Source: Algoriphagus terrigena DSM 22685 (GTDB lineage Bacteria; Bacteroidota; Bacteroidia; Cytophagales; Cyclobacteriaceae). Taken from it: 64,000 nt of DNA. The notes under the pieces were generated by a model that worked only from the letters and a program-made list of their open reading frames with translations, was not told the origin of the DNA and made no database searches. Shown in pieces: positions 25,588 through 35,079 of this stretch. Made by a program: the position numbers and the translations under genes. How positions within the stretch are numbered: the first letter of the stretch is position 1; every line of letters begins with the position of its first letter. The stretch covers positions 296,874-360,873 of the forward strand of contig NZ_AUBW01000005.1 in the NCBI RefSeq assembly GCF_000429445.1. Direction: 5' to 3'.

Positions 25588-27429
25588 TTATTCCACCGTC
25601 ACTGATTTCGCCAGATTCCTCGGCTGGTCTACGTTGCATCCCCGCATCACGGCGATGTGATAGGAGAGCAGCTGCAAAGGCACCACTGCCACCAGAGGAA
25701 CAAACGCCTCATGCACCGCAGGGATCTCGATCACGTGATCCGCGATTGCTTTTACCTGGGTGTCGCCCTCGGTCACCACAGCAATCACTTTTCCTTTCCT
25801 GGCTTTCACTTCTTGAATATTGCTGACCACTTTTTCGTAGGAACTGTCCTGAGTGGCGATAAAGAATACCGGCATTTCCTCGTCAATCAAGGCGATTGGC
25901 CCGTGCTTCATCTCTGCTGCCGGATATCCCTCGGCGTGGATGTAGGAAATCTCCTTCAGCTTCAATGCTCCTTCCAAAGCAACCGGGAAATTATATCCAC
26001 GTCCCAGATAGAGCGCATTTCTCACATCCTTGTATTCGGAAGCAATATATTTGATCAGATCGTTGGTCTGAAGCGCCTTCTCAACTTTAGCCGGAATGGC
26101 TGCCAATTCATGCAGCAGCTGTATGTATTTGCTTTCTGGCAAAGTCCCTCTTTGGTAGCCAAGCTTCAAAGCCATCATCGCCAAAACGGAGATCTGTGCG
26201 GTAAAAGCTTTGGTAGAAGCCACTCCGATTTCTGGCCCGGCATGAGTGTAAGATCCCGCATGAGTTGCTCTCGGGATAGAAGATCCTACGACGTTACAAA
26301 CGCCAAAAATCGTAGCTCCTTTTGACTTTGCCAACTCAATGGCTGCCAACGTATCGGCAGTCTCACCGGATTGGGAGATGGCAATGACAAAGTCTTTCTC
26401 GCTGATTACGGGGTTTCGGTACCTGAACTCTGAAGCATACTCCACTTCCACGGGCACTCTGGCAAACTCCTCAAAGAGGTATTCCGCGACCAGGCCCGCG
26501 TGCCACGAGGTACCGCAGGCGGTGATGATGATCCGCTCCGCATTTTGAAACTTATTCATGTAGTCCCGCAAACCTCCCAGTACCAAGCGTCCGGATTTAG
26601 CATCCAATCTTCCTCTCAGACAATCTGCAATGGACTTGGGCTGCTCATAAATCTCCTTGAGCATGAAGTGCTCGTATCCACCCTTCTCGATTGCTTCCAG
26701 CTCCATTTCGAGTTGGTTGATGTAAGGGTGGGTTTCCACGTTTTCGATCGTTTTGACCTGAAGTTTACCATCCCGGATTACTGCAATTTCATAGTCATCG
26801 AGATAGACCACCTTATTGGTATATTCGATGATAGGAGTGGCATCGGAAGCCAGAAAATACTCATCTTCTCCTACTCCAATGACCAAAGGTGAGCCTTTTC
26901 TAGCAGCAATCAGGGTATTCGGCTCCTCCTTATTGATCAGGACAATCGCGTAGGCACCTACTACCTTATGCAAAGCCAAACGCAGCGCTTCTTCGAGTGT
27001 ACATTCGTTGTGCACAAAGATGTCTTCGATGAATTTAACGAAAACCTCCGTGTCTGTATCACTCTGGAACTTGTAGCCTTTTTGAAGAAGATCCTTTTTT
27101 AGGACCTCGTAGTTTTCGATGATCCCATTATGGATCATTGCAAACTTCTCCGAAGAGGAGTAGTGCGGGTGGGCATTTACGTCATTTGGCTCCCCGTGGG
27201 TAGCCCAACGGGTATGACCGATTCCAATTTTGGATGATAAGCCTCCGGTAGACTCCAGATGTTTCTCCAATTCGGAAACCTTGCCTTTTTTCTTATAGAT
27301 ACTTAAGCCTTCACGATCCAAAAGAGCCACACCGGCTGAATCATAGCCACGGTATTCCAATCTTCGAAGGCCTTTGAGGATTATGGGTAAAGCTTCCTGC
27401 TGCCCCACATAAGCGACAATTCCGCACAT
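25588..27429 (-). CDS. glmS: Glutamine--fructose-6-phosphate aminotransferase (isomerising)
   Basis: 613 residues. Makes glucosamine-6-phosphate from fructose-6-phosphate and glutamine, the first step toward UDP-GlcNAc; glmM is also in this window. N-terminal Ntn amidotransferase domain with nucleophile Cys2 directly after Met (MCGIVAYVG) and RWATHG near 73; two SIS domains (about 290-420 and 460-600) with ACGTSWHAG and SQSGETADT phosphate-sugar loops; C-terminal QPRNLAKSVTVE is the family end. It lies 122 bases downstream of the DUF4270 gene and behind that gene's terminator, so it is probably transcribed on its own. Confidence 0.98.
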   Translation of the reverse strand: MCGIVAYVGQQEALPIILKGLRRLEYRGYDSAGVALLDREGLSIYKKKGKVSELEKHLESTGGLSSKIGIGHTRWATHGEPNDVNAHPHYSSSEKFAMIHNGIIENYEVLKKDLLQKGYKFQSDTDTEVFVKFIEDIFVHNECTLEEALRLALHKVVGAYAIVLINKEEPNTLIAARKGSPLVIGVGEDEYFLASDATPIIEYTNKVVYLDDYEIAVIRDGKLQVKTIENVETHPYINQLEMELEAIEKGGYEHFMLKEIYEQPKSIADCLRGRLDAKSGRLVLGGLRDYMNKFQNAERIIITACGTSWHAGLVAEYLFEEFARVPVEVEYASEFRYRNPVISEKDFVIAISQSGETADTLAAIELAKSKGATIFGVCNVVGSSIPRATHAGSYTHAGPEIGVASTKAFTAQISVLAMMALKLGYQRGTLPESKYIQLLHELAAIPAKVEKALQTNDLIKYIASEYKDVRNALYLGRGYNFPVALEGALKLKEISYIHAEGYPAAEMKHGPIALIDEEMPVFFIATQDSSYEKVVSNIQEVKARKGKVIAVVTEGDTQVKAIADHVIEIPAVHEAFVPLVAVVPLQLLSYHIAVMRGCNVDQPRNLAKSVTVE

Positions 27430-27483
27430 ATTTAAAAATTATTAAAGTTGGTTTGAACTTCAGCAAAGAAACACCATTCGTGC

Positions 27484-27525
27484 CAAAAAAAATAATCCAC
27501 TTCCCGAAAAACGGAAAGTGGATTA
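27484..27525 (-). terminator. Rho-independent terminator after the DUF4270 gene
   Basis: Minus strand: AATCCACTTTCCG pairs with CGGGAAGTGGATT around a short loop, followed by a run of T. It separates the DUF4270 gene from glmS. Confidence 0.85.
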
Positions 27526-27551
27526 GAGCGACTTCAAAGAAATCGATTGAA

Positions 27552-28928
27552 CTACCGTGTTTTCGAATAAATGACTTTCACGGTAACCTTATCTTTGTTT
27601 ACTTTAAACTGACGCAGGGATCTTTTGAAATCGTCCCCGGTCTGCGGAGTTGATGCATAGAGCAGCCAGTCTTGGCGCTGCAGATCTCCCCGGTAGATCG
27701 CATTCACATGGGAGGTGATCCCTGCCAGATAGGTCTTTTCATCTGCCACGTAGCTCAAAATAGCGGCGTTTGCATACACATTGCTGGGGACTTTATCCCC
27801 ATTGGAATCCAGTACGACCTGTGCTTGCCCATCCGTCTGTACATAGAGAGCAGAACTGTTAAGGGTACTTTTGATAGGCTCGTTATTCTGATCGACAAAT
27901 ATCATCACCATACCGCTGATAGGGTTATTTTCCTCGTCCTGACTTTCAATCTCACCCATGGAAAACAGAACCTGATTGAACGTAACACCGGATAAGGTAT
28001 CCAAAAACGCATCCAATGGACTGGTATCTATTCGCAGCGCCATAGCCACTGTCGACTTCATCCCTACCAAAGGACTGACAGGATAGGATTCCCCATACTC
28101 TGTGACGACTTCCGTAGGAGTACCTGAGCGGTCAGATTTGACTCCGTTGAAACTTCTCGATGAACTGGTGTTGATGTCGTACCGTTGTGAGACCGTGTCA
28201 CCAGCATAGTGATAGTAAGTCGCGATGCCGGTATTGGCGCCAAGCACCGTGCCGATCGTGGTGTTGTCACCTTCGGTTGCTTTAATTGCTATACCTGGGA
28301 AATAATTTCTGAAACTAAAGAGCGTCTGAAACTCAAATTCGTCTGTGATCTTCCCAAAAAGCTCTTCCTGAAACTCCTCCGTAACAGAAAGCCTCATGAC
28401 TGTATCTCTGATATCCTCTCCGAACGTGATCTCTCCCTCCGCAAAAGCATCCGCCTGAAATGCCAGCGCATCAAAGTTGTAATAAAGCGTATCCAAGATG
28501 GGCTCTGTCAGCTTGTGTACACGATATCGCTTTGGGTTTTCCAAGTCTGCCCCATTCACGCTGACGACGTCCATATTGAAGAACATCGAATCCAATATCG
28601 CCTCATCGGTAGGTCGGTCTTTGGTAGCGTCGATATAGAGCCTTGAGAAGCCAGTGGCGTCGGTTTTGCCGAAATAAGGATCCGACTCATTTCCCACTAC
28701 CAATACGGCGGAGTTCACCGCATTAACGGTATTGAACGAATCCAACAACACCAGCTGGGCATCGAGCACAAACTCTTCGTAGAATACACCAATCTGGTTA
28801 TTCCCGGGCGCCAACTCGAGTCCGACGGATGCCGGGTCACTGCATGAACTGATAAGGGGTATAGAAATTAAGGCCAGTCCGGCCAGTTTAGCCCGCGAGG
28901 CTGTTGTAAATTCCAAAAAGCTCGTCAT
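27552..28928 (-). CDS. DUF4270 family lipoprotein
   Basis: 458 residues from the ATG at 28926-28928; an in-frame ATG 33 bases upstream is possible. Lipobox ISSC near 25-28, so exported and anchored. The body matches the Bacteroidota DUF4270 family (SDPASVGLEL start, mostly beta, many Asp/Gly turns), which has no proven function. The gene start overlaps the end of the glycogen-synthase-like gene by 41 bases. This gene order (GT5-like gene, DUF4270, glmS) is, as far as I know, common in Bacteroidota and hints at an envelope or storage-sugar role, but that is inference. Confidence 0.88.
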   Translation of the reverse strand: MTSFLEFTTASRAKLAGLALISIPLISSCSDPASVGLELAPGNNQIGVFYEEFVLDAQLVLLDSFNTVNAVNSAVLVVGNESDPYFGKTDATGFSRLYIDATKDRPTDEAILDSMFFNMDVVSVNGADLENPKRYRVHKLTEPILDTLYYNFDALAFQADAFAEGEITFGEDIRDTVMRLSVTEEFQEELFGKITDEFEFQTLFSFRNYFPGIAIKATEGDNTTIGTVLGANTGIATYYHYAGDTVSQRYDINTSSSRSFNGVKSDRSGTPTEVVTEYGESYPVSPLVGMKSTVAMALRIDTSPLDAFLDTLSGVTFNQVLFSMGEIESQDEENNPISGMVMIFVDQNNEPIKSTLNSSALYVQTDGQAQVVLDSNGDKVPSNVYANAAILSYVADEKTYLAGITSHVNAIYRGDLQRQDWLLYASTPQTGDDFKRSLRQFKVNKDKVTVKVIYSKTR

Positions 28929-29700
28929 GAGCTTGCTGTTCTTCTTGAATACTGATTTCAAAATTTTTGTCTTTTGAGAAATCCTCGATGAGTTGGTTTA
29001 ATTCTGGTGACACAGCAGAGCCTTTTACCACGAGGTCGGCATATTCCATCCCCATCTTGATAAAGCCTGTGAAGTCTTTGGTCTTCAAAGGTGCTAAAAT
29101 AGCGTCATCGATATCCACCATCTTAACCTTGTTTAACAAATCGTCGCCAAAGGTATGTGAAAATCCATTGTTATAGATCGCAAACACAGTTTTAGTGTCT
29201 TTGAAGAGCGGCTCATTTTTGTAAGTCGTTTTGAGATACATCGGGATGAGCGCAGTCATCCAGTCATTGCAATGTACGATATCCGGTGCCCAGCCTAATT
29301 TCTTCACCGTCTCAATGACACCTTTGCAGAAGAAGATGGCGCGCTCGTCATTGTCTTCGTAAAACTTCTGCTGCTTGTCATGGAATACATGCTTGCGCTG
29401 GAAATAATCCTCGTTGTCAATAAAATAAACCTGAAGTTTTGCGTTGGGAATAGAGGCGACCTTTATAATTAATGGCTTCTCTTCATCTCCCACTGCGATA
29501 TTGATTCCTGAGAGACGGACGACCTCATGGAGCCTGTTTTTCCGTTCATTGATCAGCCCAAATCTTGGCACCAAGATACGGATCTCCATACCACGCTCTT
29601 GCATAGCTTGGGGCAGGGATCGTAAGAAATTGGCTACTTCTGAAGTTTGTAAGAAAGGGTTGATTTCACTGGCAACGTAGAGGATACGTAGTTTGGACAT
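28888..29700 (-). CDS. Glycogen/starch synthase-like protein, N-terminal GT5 domain only
   Basis: 270 residues. Matches the ADP-glucose-binding N-terminal half of GT5 glycogen/starch synthases: LYVASEINPF (in place of the KxGGL-type start; here xTSEVANFL), VHCNDWMTALIP near 149 and the NGFSHTFG segment. The C-terminal GT-B half with the nucleotide-sugar E-x-x-E region is absent, so a complete transferase is not encoded. The short form is shared in Bacteroidota, so it is not a recent truncation. It is divergent from panC with a well-formed promoter pair between, and overlaps DUF4270 at the 3' end. Confidence 0.85.
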   Translation of the reverse strand: MSKLRILYVASEINPFLQTSEVANFLRSLPQAMQERGMEIRILVPRFGLINERKNRLHEVVRLSGINIAVGDEEKPLIIKVASIPNAKLQVYFIDNEDYFQRKHVFHDKQQKFYEDNDERAIFFCKGVIETVKKLGWAPDIVHCNDWMTALIPMYLKTTYKNEPLFKDTKTVFAIYNNGFSHTFGDDLLNKVKMVDIDDAILAPLKTKDFTGFIKMGMEYADLVVKGSAVSPELNQLIEDFSKDKNFEISIQEEQQAHDELFGIYNSLAG

Positions 29701-29737
29701 GCTATAGGGATTTTAATGAACGTGATAAACAACGGCA

Positions 29738-29745
29738 CAAAGATA
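29738..29745 (-). promoter_or_regulatory. -7 box for the GT5-like gene
   Basis: Minus strand TATCTTTG, an exact TAnnTTTG match 37 bases before the ATG at 29700. It sits back to back with the panC promoter. Confidence 0.55.
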
Positions 29746-29767
29746 AATAAAAAAAAGCCCGAAAGCA

Positions 29768-29796
29768 TTGTATTTCTGGATATTAATCTACTTTTG
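29768..29796 (+). promoter_or_regulatory. panC promoter, -33 TTG and -7 TACTTTTG
   Basis: TTG at 29768-29770, an 18-base spacer, and TACTTTTG at 29789-29796, followed 29 bases later by the GTG start of panC. This is one of the better-formed Bacteroidota promoters in the window. Confidence 0.6.
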
Positions 29797-29825
29797 CCCC
29801 AATTTAGCCGAAATACTACCCCTCC

Positions 29826-30674
29826 GTGAAGTTAATTCATACCCCGGCTGAGTGGAACCCGCTCTGGCTCAATCATCTCCAACTCAATCAGCGTATCGGC
29901 CTAGTACCCACCATGGGTGCACTTCATCAGGGCCACGTCGACTTGGTGGAGAATTCCCGCTCAAAAACCGACATTACGGTCGTTTCGATCTTTGTCAACC
30001 CGACCCAGTTTAACAATCCCGAAGACTTCAAAAAGTATCCGGTGACGCTGGATTCCGACCTGGAAAAACTCGAAAAAGCGGGGGTGGACTATGTGTTTTT
30101 GCCCTCAGTAGACACGATGTATCCGAATCTTCCGTCGCTTAAGATGGACTTTGGTGATCTGGAAAGGGTATTGGAAGGAAAATTCCGCCCTGGGCATTTC
30201 AATGGGGTAGGTATCGTGGTCTCCAAGCTTTTCCATCTGATCCGTCCACATGTTGCCTTTTTTGGTCAAAAGGACCTGCAGCAAGTGGGAATCATCAAAA
30301 GACTAGTCAGTGATCTATCTTTTCCCCTCCAGTTGACGGTCGTACCCACTCGAAGAGAAGCTGACGGCTTGGCGATGTCTTCACGAAATCTCAGACTGAA
30401 TTCCAGCGAAAGATCCCAGGCGTTGATCCTATTCAAAAGCCTCGAGAAAGCAAAAGCTGAACTTTTATCGGGTAAAAAATGGTTGGAAATAGTGCGAGAA
30501 ATTGAGAATGATTTCGCCGGGGTTCCTTCAGCCAGGTTGGAATATCTCCAACTGATCCATCCCGAGAGCTTCGAACACTATGTGGATTTTTCTCCAAAAG
30601 AAAAATCCTCCATTTGCGTAGCGGCTTATATCGGAGACATCCGCCTGATCGACAACCTGCCGATTATTCCCTAG
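29826..30674 (+). CDS. panC: Pantothenate synthetase (pantoate--beta-alanine ligase)
   Basis: 282 residues, usual length. Condenses pantoate and beta-alanine with ATP for coenzyme A synthesis. Seen: PTMGALHQGH with the HxGH nucleotidyl-transfer motif at 34-37, FVNPTQF near 59, GQKDLQQ near 157 and GLAMSSRN near 187. Start is GTG at 29826, as no ATG fits the conserved N-terminus. panD, which supplies beta-alanine, follows after 24 bases, so the two form an operon. Confidence 0.97.
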   Translation: MKLIHTPAEWNPLWLNHLQLNQRIGLVPTMGALHQGHVDLVENSRSKTDITVVSIFVNPTQFNNPEDFKKYPVTLDSDLEKLEKAGVDYVFLPSVDTMYPNLPSLKMDFGDLERVLEGKFRPGHFNGVGIVVSKLFHLIRPHVAFFGQKDLQQVGIIKRLVSDLSFPLQLTVVPTRREADGLAMSSRNLRLNSSERSQALILFKSLEKAKAELLSGKKWLEIVREIENDFAGVPSARLEYLQLIHPESFEHYVDFSPKEKSSICVAAYIGDIRLIDNLPIIP

Positions 30675-30698
30675 TTTCGCGCCGGAAATACTAAACCA

Positions 30699-31046
30699 AT
30701 GCATATCCAAGTATTAAAGTCTAAAATCCACCGGGTGAAGATCACCCAAGCAGAGCTTCACTATGTCGGATCGATCACGATTGACGAGGACCTGATGGAC
30801 GCTGCAAATCTCATCGAAAACGAAAAAGTCCAAATCGTCAACGTCAACAACGGCGAACGTCTCGAGACTTATGTGATCACCGGCAAGCGGGGAAGCGGGC
30901 AAGTATGCCTTAATGGCCCGGCAGCCAGGAAAGCATCAGTGGGCGATATCGTCATCATCATCTCCTATGCCGGCATGGAGCTCGAAGAAGCCAAAAAGCA
31001 CAAGCCCGTTCTGATCTTTCCCGACGAAAGAAATAAGCTCGTCTGA
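30699..31046 (+). CDS. panD: Aspartate 1-decarboxylase proenzyme
   Basis: 115 residues. Makes beta-alanine from aspartate for pantothenate. Self-cleaves between G24 and S25 (HYVGSITID) to create the pyruvoyl group; K9 (LKSKIH), the conserved Tyr near 58 and the NGPAAR block are present. It lies between panC and a flippase-like gene whose ATG overlaps the panD stop (TGATG), so translation is coupled. Confidence 0.98.
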   Translation: MHIQVLKSKIHRVKITQAELHYVGSITIDEDLMDAANLIENEKVQIVNVNNGERLETYVITGKRGSGQVCLNGPAARKASVGDIVIIISYAGMELEEAKKHKPVLIFPDERNKLV

Positions 31047-32047
31047 TGAATCCAACCCTCAAAAGAACCATCCAAGTCGTGGCCTCTTTGGCGATTGCGG
31101 TCTGGATCTTTTGGCTTTTATACCGGGACATCGAATTTTCGAGTCTTCAGAAGCAGGTACTTAGCAGCAATTGGTTTTGGATTTTGTTTTCCATGCTGAT
31201 CGCTTGGGGCGGATACTGGATCAGAGGATGGCGCTGGGCACTATTGATCAACGAAGCCGGTGGTGAAAAGGTCACCGCCAACCGAGCCTATCACGCGGTG
31301 ATGGTTGGCTACCTCGTCAATATGCTCATCCCCAGGGCAGGCGAAGTGGCGAGATGCGGCGTCCTGACCCGCACTAATGGTATTTCTTTAGGTCATTTGT
31401 TGGGGACCGTTATCCTCGAAAGAAGCATCGATTTGCTTTTCCTAGTTGCGATGATTTTTCTTGCCTTCGTGGTGGAAAACCAACTTTTTCTTTCGCTTGC
31501 AGGCGAATTGGTAGATCTGGATGGTCTAGGGCAGAAGATCCTGAGTAACCTCCCTCTCTTCTTGGGCGCCATTGCGATATTCGCACTTCTGGTCTATCTC
31601 ATCATCAGAAGATTCAGAAGCAGCGGGCTGATCAATAAACTTCAGGAGTTTTCCCGGCAGATTCTTTCAGGTGTCCGATCTATCCGAACGCTCGACCGTC
31701 CGCTTGCTTTCTGGGCCAGTTCGATAGTGATCTGGATTATATACTATCTCACGATGTACACCGTTTCTATAGGGATCCAAAGTACTGCCAACTTGACACC
31801 CGGCGAGGTGCTTTTGGTGATGGTAATGGGAACTATTGGCATGGTGGCGCCCGTCCAGGGGGGCATCGGAACCTTTCACGCCTTGGTGGCCTACATTTTG
31901 ATCCAGTTTGGAATAACAGAGACTGACGGTAAAATCTTCGCGGCCATCATCCACGGCACCCAGGTCATATTAGTCATGATTGTGGGATTGGCCAGTTGGA
32001 TTTGGATGGTAAGAATCCCCGCTTGGATTAAACCCGACAAGGTCTAA
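31046..32047 (+). CDS. Lysylphosphatidylglycerol synthase TM-region/flippase-like membrane protein
   Basis: 333 residues with about eight predicted membrane segments. Matches the YbhN/UPF0104 family, which is the transmembrane flippase-like part of MprF without the aminoacyltransferase domain. Conserved Arg/Glu-rich segments (PRAGEVARCGVL near 93-104, ILERSIDLLF near 122) and the MGTIGMVAPVQGGIGTFHA block near 252-270 are seen. Probably moves a lipid or lipid-linked substrate in the inner membrane; the substrate is unknown. Translation is coupled to panD. Confidence 0.87.
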   Translation: MNPTLKRTIQVVASLAIAVWIFWLLYRDIEFSSLQKQVLSSNWFWILFSMLIAWGGYWIRGWRWALLINEAGGEKVTANRAYHAVMVGYLVNMLIPRAGEVARCGVLTRTNGISLGHLLGTVILERSIDLLFLVAMIFLAFVVENQLFLSLAGELVDLDGLGQKILSNLPLFLGAIAIFALLVYLIIRRFRSSGLINKLQEFSRQILSGVRSIRTLDRPLAFWASSIVIWIIYYLTMYTVSIGIQSTANLTPGEVLLVMVMGTIGMVAPVQGGIGTFHALVAYILIQFGITETDGKIFAAIIHGTQVILVMIVGLASWIWMVRIPAWIKPDKV

Positions 32048-32082
32048 CTTCGTATTCACACCCAGTTAAACAATAAATCAAA

Positions 32083-32769
32083 ATGATTATCTTAATCGTT
32101 GTCGTATTTGCAATCCTTGGATTTGTAGTCAGTAGCAAGCTGAAAAGCAAGTTTAAGAAATACTCCGAAACGGCTCTTCAAGCCAATCTCTCCGGAGCTG
32201 AAATCGCCAAGCTCATGCTGGCAGATCATAATATTCACGATGTTCAGGTGGTTTCTGTAGAAGGTCAGCTGACTGATCACTACAATCCGGCAAACAAAAC
32301 GGTCAACCTCTCCCCAGACGTTTACTATGGACGAAACGCCGCGGCGACTGCGGTAGCTGCCCACGAATGTGGACACGCAGTCCAGCATGCTACGTCCTAT
32401 GCATGGCTGAAGATGAGATCTGCCATGGTTCCCGTTCAAAACATTTCGGGGAAAATCTTAAATGTTGTCTTGATTGCTTCACTCTTCGGTGGAATTGCGC
32501 TAGGCTTGAACAATGAATTAATTGGCTTTATCGTAGTAGGCTCATATTCTGTGATGACTTTGTTCACTCTGGTCACACTTCCGGTGGAATTTGATGCGTC
32601 TAAAAGAGCACTCGCTTGGGTACAAACCAGAAACGTCGTCACCCGCCCAGAATATGATATGGCTAAGGACGCCCTGCATTGGGCTGCAATGACTTATGTG
32701 GTAGCTGCCCTAGCTTCTCTGGCAACGTTGGCTTACTACATCTTTGTGTTCTTTGGCAACCGGGATTGA
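32083..32769 (+). CDS. Zinc metallopeptidase, YugP family
   Basis: 228 residues. Integral membrane M48-like protease: an N-terminal membrane segment (1-17), the zinc motif HECGH at 94-98, a conserved substrate-side segment (ADHNIHDVQVV near 47), then further membrane segments near 125-165 and 200-225. The family is widespread and poorly characterised, likely in membrane quality control. It follows the flippase-like gene by 35 bases and precedes a terminator, so it is probably the last gene of the panC operon. Confidence 0.9.
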   Translation: MIILIVVVFAILGFVVSSKLKSKFKKYSETALQANLSGAEIAKLMLADHNIHDVQVVSVEGQLTDHYNPANKTVNLSPDVYYGRNAAATAVAAHECGHAVQHATSYAWLKMRSAMVPVQNISGKILNVVLIASLFGGIALGLNNELIGFIVVGSYSVMTLFTLVTLPVEFDASKRALAWVQTRNVVTRPEYDMAKDALHWAAMTYVVAALASLATLAYYIFVFFGNRD

Positions 32770-32790
32770 TCCAGATCAAAATCCAATTTC

Positions 32791-32825
32791 AAAAGGGGCA
32801 GGTTTTGCCCCTTTTGCATTTTTGG
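32791..32825 (+). terminator. Terminator after the YugP-family gene
   Basis: AAAAGGGGCA pairs with TGCCCCTTTT around a GGTT loop, with T-rich sequence behind it. Confidence 0.75.
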
Positions 32826-32870
32826 CCTATATTCTCCCTCAGAACTTAAACCCAAGATTGGACAACCCCT

Positions 32871-34010
32871 ATGAATTTTCAACTAACAGAGGAGCAGCTG
32901 GCAGTACGTGACGCCGCAAGAGAATTTGCACGGTCAGAGCTTCTTCCAGGCGTGATTGAGCGTGATTCGGAAGCAAAATTCCCGAAGGAACAGGTCAAAA
33001 AAATGGGGGAATTGGGTTTTTTGGGAATGATGGTCGACCCAAAATACAATGGTGGCGGCATGGACAGCGTTTCCTACGCGATTGCGATGGAGGAATTGTC
33101 CAAGATAGATGCCTCGGCCTCCGTGGCGATGTCAGTTAACAATTCGCTGGTTTGCTGGGGTCTGGAGAAATACGGCACGGAAGCACAGAAGCAAAAGTAT
33201 CTGACGCAGCTGGCAAGCGGCGAAGTCTTGGGCGCTTTTTGCTTATCGGAACCAGAAGCCGGATCTGACGCGACCTCACAACGAACCACGGCTGAGAAGC
33301 AAGGGGATCATTACCTGATCAATGGCGTCAAAAATTGGATTACCAACGGTTCCTCCGCAAGTATTTATCTGGTCTTTGCTCAGACCGATGCATCAAAAGC
33401 CCACAAGGGCATCTCTGTATTTATTGTTGAAAGAGGCTGGGAAGGCTTTGTCGTCGGGAAAAAAGAGGACAAGCTCGGAATCAGGGGCTCCGACACTCAT
33501 TCATTGATCTTTACCGATGTGAAAGTTCCCGCGGAAAACCGCATCGGGGAGGAAGGTTTCGGCTTTACTTACGCCATGGAGACACTCAATGGCGGCAGGA
33601 TCGGCATCGCATCTCAAGCTTTGGGCATTGCCGCAGGCGCATATGAGCTGGCCCTCGCCTATTCCAAAGAGCGCAAAACCTTTGGCAAGCCGATTTGCGA
33701 GCATCAGGCGATCCAGTTTAAACTAGCCGACATGGCTACCCAGATTGAGGCCGCCAGACTTCTGGTCTACCGGGCCGCATGGCTTAAAGATCAGGGAGAA
33801 GACTATGCACACGCTTCGGCCATGGCGAAGCTCTATGCCTCCGAAGTGGCGATGAGCGTCACCATCGAAGCCGTCCAGGTACATGGAGGCTATGGATATG
33901 TCAAGGAATACCACGTCGAGCGACTGATGCGGGACGCAAAAATCACCCAGATTTACGAAGGCACTTCAGAGATTCAGCGCATCGTTATTTCGAGAAAAAT
34001 TCTCAGATAG
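32871..34010 (+). CDS. Acyl-CoA dehydrogenase (short-chain/butyryl-CoA type)
   Basis: 379 residues, usual length. FAD enzyme of fatty-acid or branched-chain acyl-CoA oxidation passing electrons to ETF. Seen: CLSEPEAGSDA near 124, NGVKNWITNG near 149, the SQALGIAAGAYE helix near 245, and the catalytic base E363 in YEGTSEIQR close to the C-terminus, which is the position used in short- and medium-chain enzymes. No ETF or thiolase gene adjoins it. Chain-length preference cannot be fixed by eye. Confidence 0.95.
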   Translation: MNFQLTEEQLAVRDAAREFARSELLPGVIERDSEAKFPKEQVKKMGELGFLGMMVDPKYNGGGMDSVSYAIAMEELSKIDASASVAMSVNNSLVCWGLEKYGTEAQKQKYLTQLASGEVLGAFCLSEPEAGSDATSQRTTAEKQGDHYLINGVKNWITNGSSASIYLVFAQTDASKAHKGISVFIVERGWEGFVVGKKEDKLGIRGSDTHSLIFTDVKVPAENRIGEEGFGFTYAMETLNGGRIGIASQALGIAAGAYELALAYSKERKTFGKPICEHQAIQFKLADMATQIEAARLLVYRAAWLKDQGEDYAHASAMAKLYASEVAMSVTIEAVQVHGGYGYVKEYHVERLMRDAKITQIYEGTSEIQRIVISRKILR

Positions 34011-34117
34011 GTCTAATTCAGACCCAATTGCAGGGTATAATTCCAAATAATTATGCCCTGCATTTATTTTTTTACGCACTATTATAGAATACTCCTGTTT
34101 TCCCGTTGGAAAAATTA

Positions 34118-34125
34118 TATTTTTG
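34118..34125 (+). promoter_or_regulatory. -7 box upstream of the AraC-type regulator
   Basis: TATTTTTG, an exact TAnnTTTG match 24 bases before the ATG at 34150. No convincing -33 element. Confidence 0.4.
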
Positions 34126-34149
34126 CGATTCCACTTTTATTCCCGAGTC

Positions 34150-35079
34150 ATGGACTATTACAACAAAGTCATCGAATCCGTCCACGTACGTTTTTTGAAA
34201 GGCACCAATTTCAAGATTGAAAAGCCCGTCACCGTCCTCGACTACGAAGAGAGCGAAAATAGCCTGATTTTGCTTCATCATGGCACCCTGAAGTCAGGTG
34301 AAGATCAGGAACTGGTCAATGAAGGCGAAGTGTTGTTCGTCCCAAAAGGCCAGAAAATCCAACTCACCTTTGGGACAGGCTCCAAAAGAAATGAAATGGA
34401 CATGGAGCAGTTTGGTGACAGCCGACGAAAATACCTCCAAACCATCAGCTTCAAGGACATCAAAACCGCCGAAGATGACTGCATCTCCATCGTTCAGTTC
34501 GAATCCAAGGTTTTTGATGTCGTCAACTTTTTCAATTCCCTTGACATTCCGCCCTTTATCATCCGATTCAACGACCGGATCGCCACGCTGCTGGAGGATA
34601 TCATCAAGGAGATCGAAGCAAGTAATGTCGGAAAAGAACGCGCACTGAAGGCTCAAACGGAAGTCTTGGTGATCGAACTTTTGCGCCACATCCTAAAGAA
34701 CAGACTTTTTACAGAGGAACTTTCCACCAATTCGACGTACTTCAAAGACCCGCGATTGATCGATCTTTTCAATTTCATCAAAGCGAATATTGGCGGCGAT
34801 TTGTCCAATAAGGTACTGGCGAAGGTTGCCAATGTCTCGGAAGACTACGTCGGGCAGTATTTCAAGATGCTTACTGGCATCAATCCGCAGGACTACATCG
34901 AGTACCAGCGCATGGAGGCGGCAGTAGAACTACTGCGTACCACCAAAAAATCGATCCGGGATATCGGAAAAGAGGTTGGCTACAAAGACACCGCTTATTT
35001 TTGCAGACGATTCAAGATGATGTACGGGGTTCCGGCTGGAAAAATGCGACGAAGAGAATCGCTAATTAATATTCAGTGA
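34150..35079 (+). CDS. AraC-family transcriptional regulator
   Basis: 309 residues from the ATG at 34150; an upstream TTG at 34123 is in frame but would sit in the -7 box. N-terminal cupin-like sensing region (about 1-150), linker, and a C-terminal double helix-turn-helix at about 200-300: KVLAKVANVSEDYVGQYFK then DIGKEVGYKDTAYFCRRFK, a normal AraC/XylS pattern. It is followed convergently by the GGGP synthase gene, overlapping by 18 bases. Ligand and targets are unknown. Confidence 0.92.
   Translation: MDYYNKVIESVHVRFLKGTNFKIEKPVTVLDYEESENSLILLHHGTLKSGEDQELVNEGEVLFVPKGQKIQLTFGTGSKRNEMDMEQFGDSRRKYLQTISFKDIKTAEDDCISIVQFESKVFDVVNFFNSLDIPPFIIRFNDRIATLLEDIIKEIEASNVGKERALKAQTEVLVIELLRHILKNRLFTEELSTNSTYFKDPRLIDLFNFIKANIGGDLSNKVLAKVANVSEDYVGQYFKMLTGINPQDYIEYQRMEAAVELLRTTKKSIRDIGKEVGYKDTAYFCRRFKMMYGVPAGKMRRRESLINIQ

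Noticed and set aside
28888..29700. Broken glycogen synthase pseudogene
   Set aside because: The frame is intact, has a good promoter and start, and the short GT5 form is common in Bacteroidota, so it is not treated as a pseudogene.
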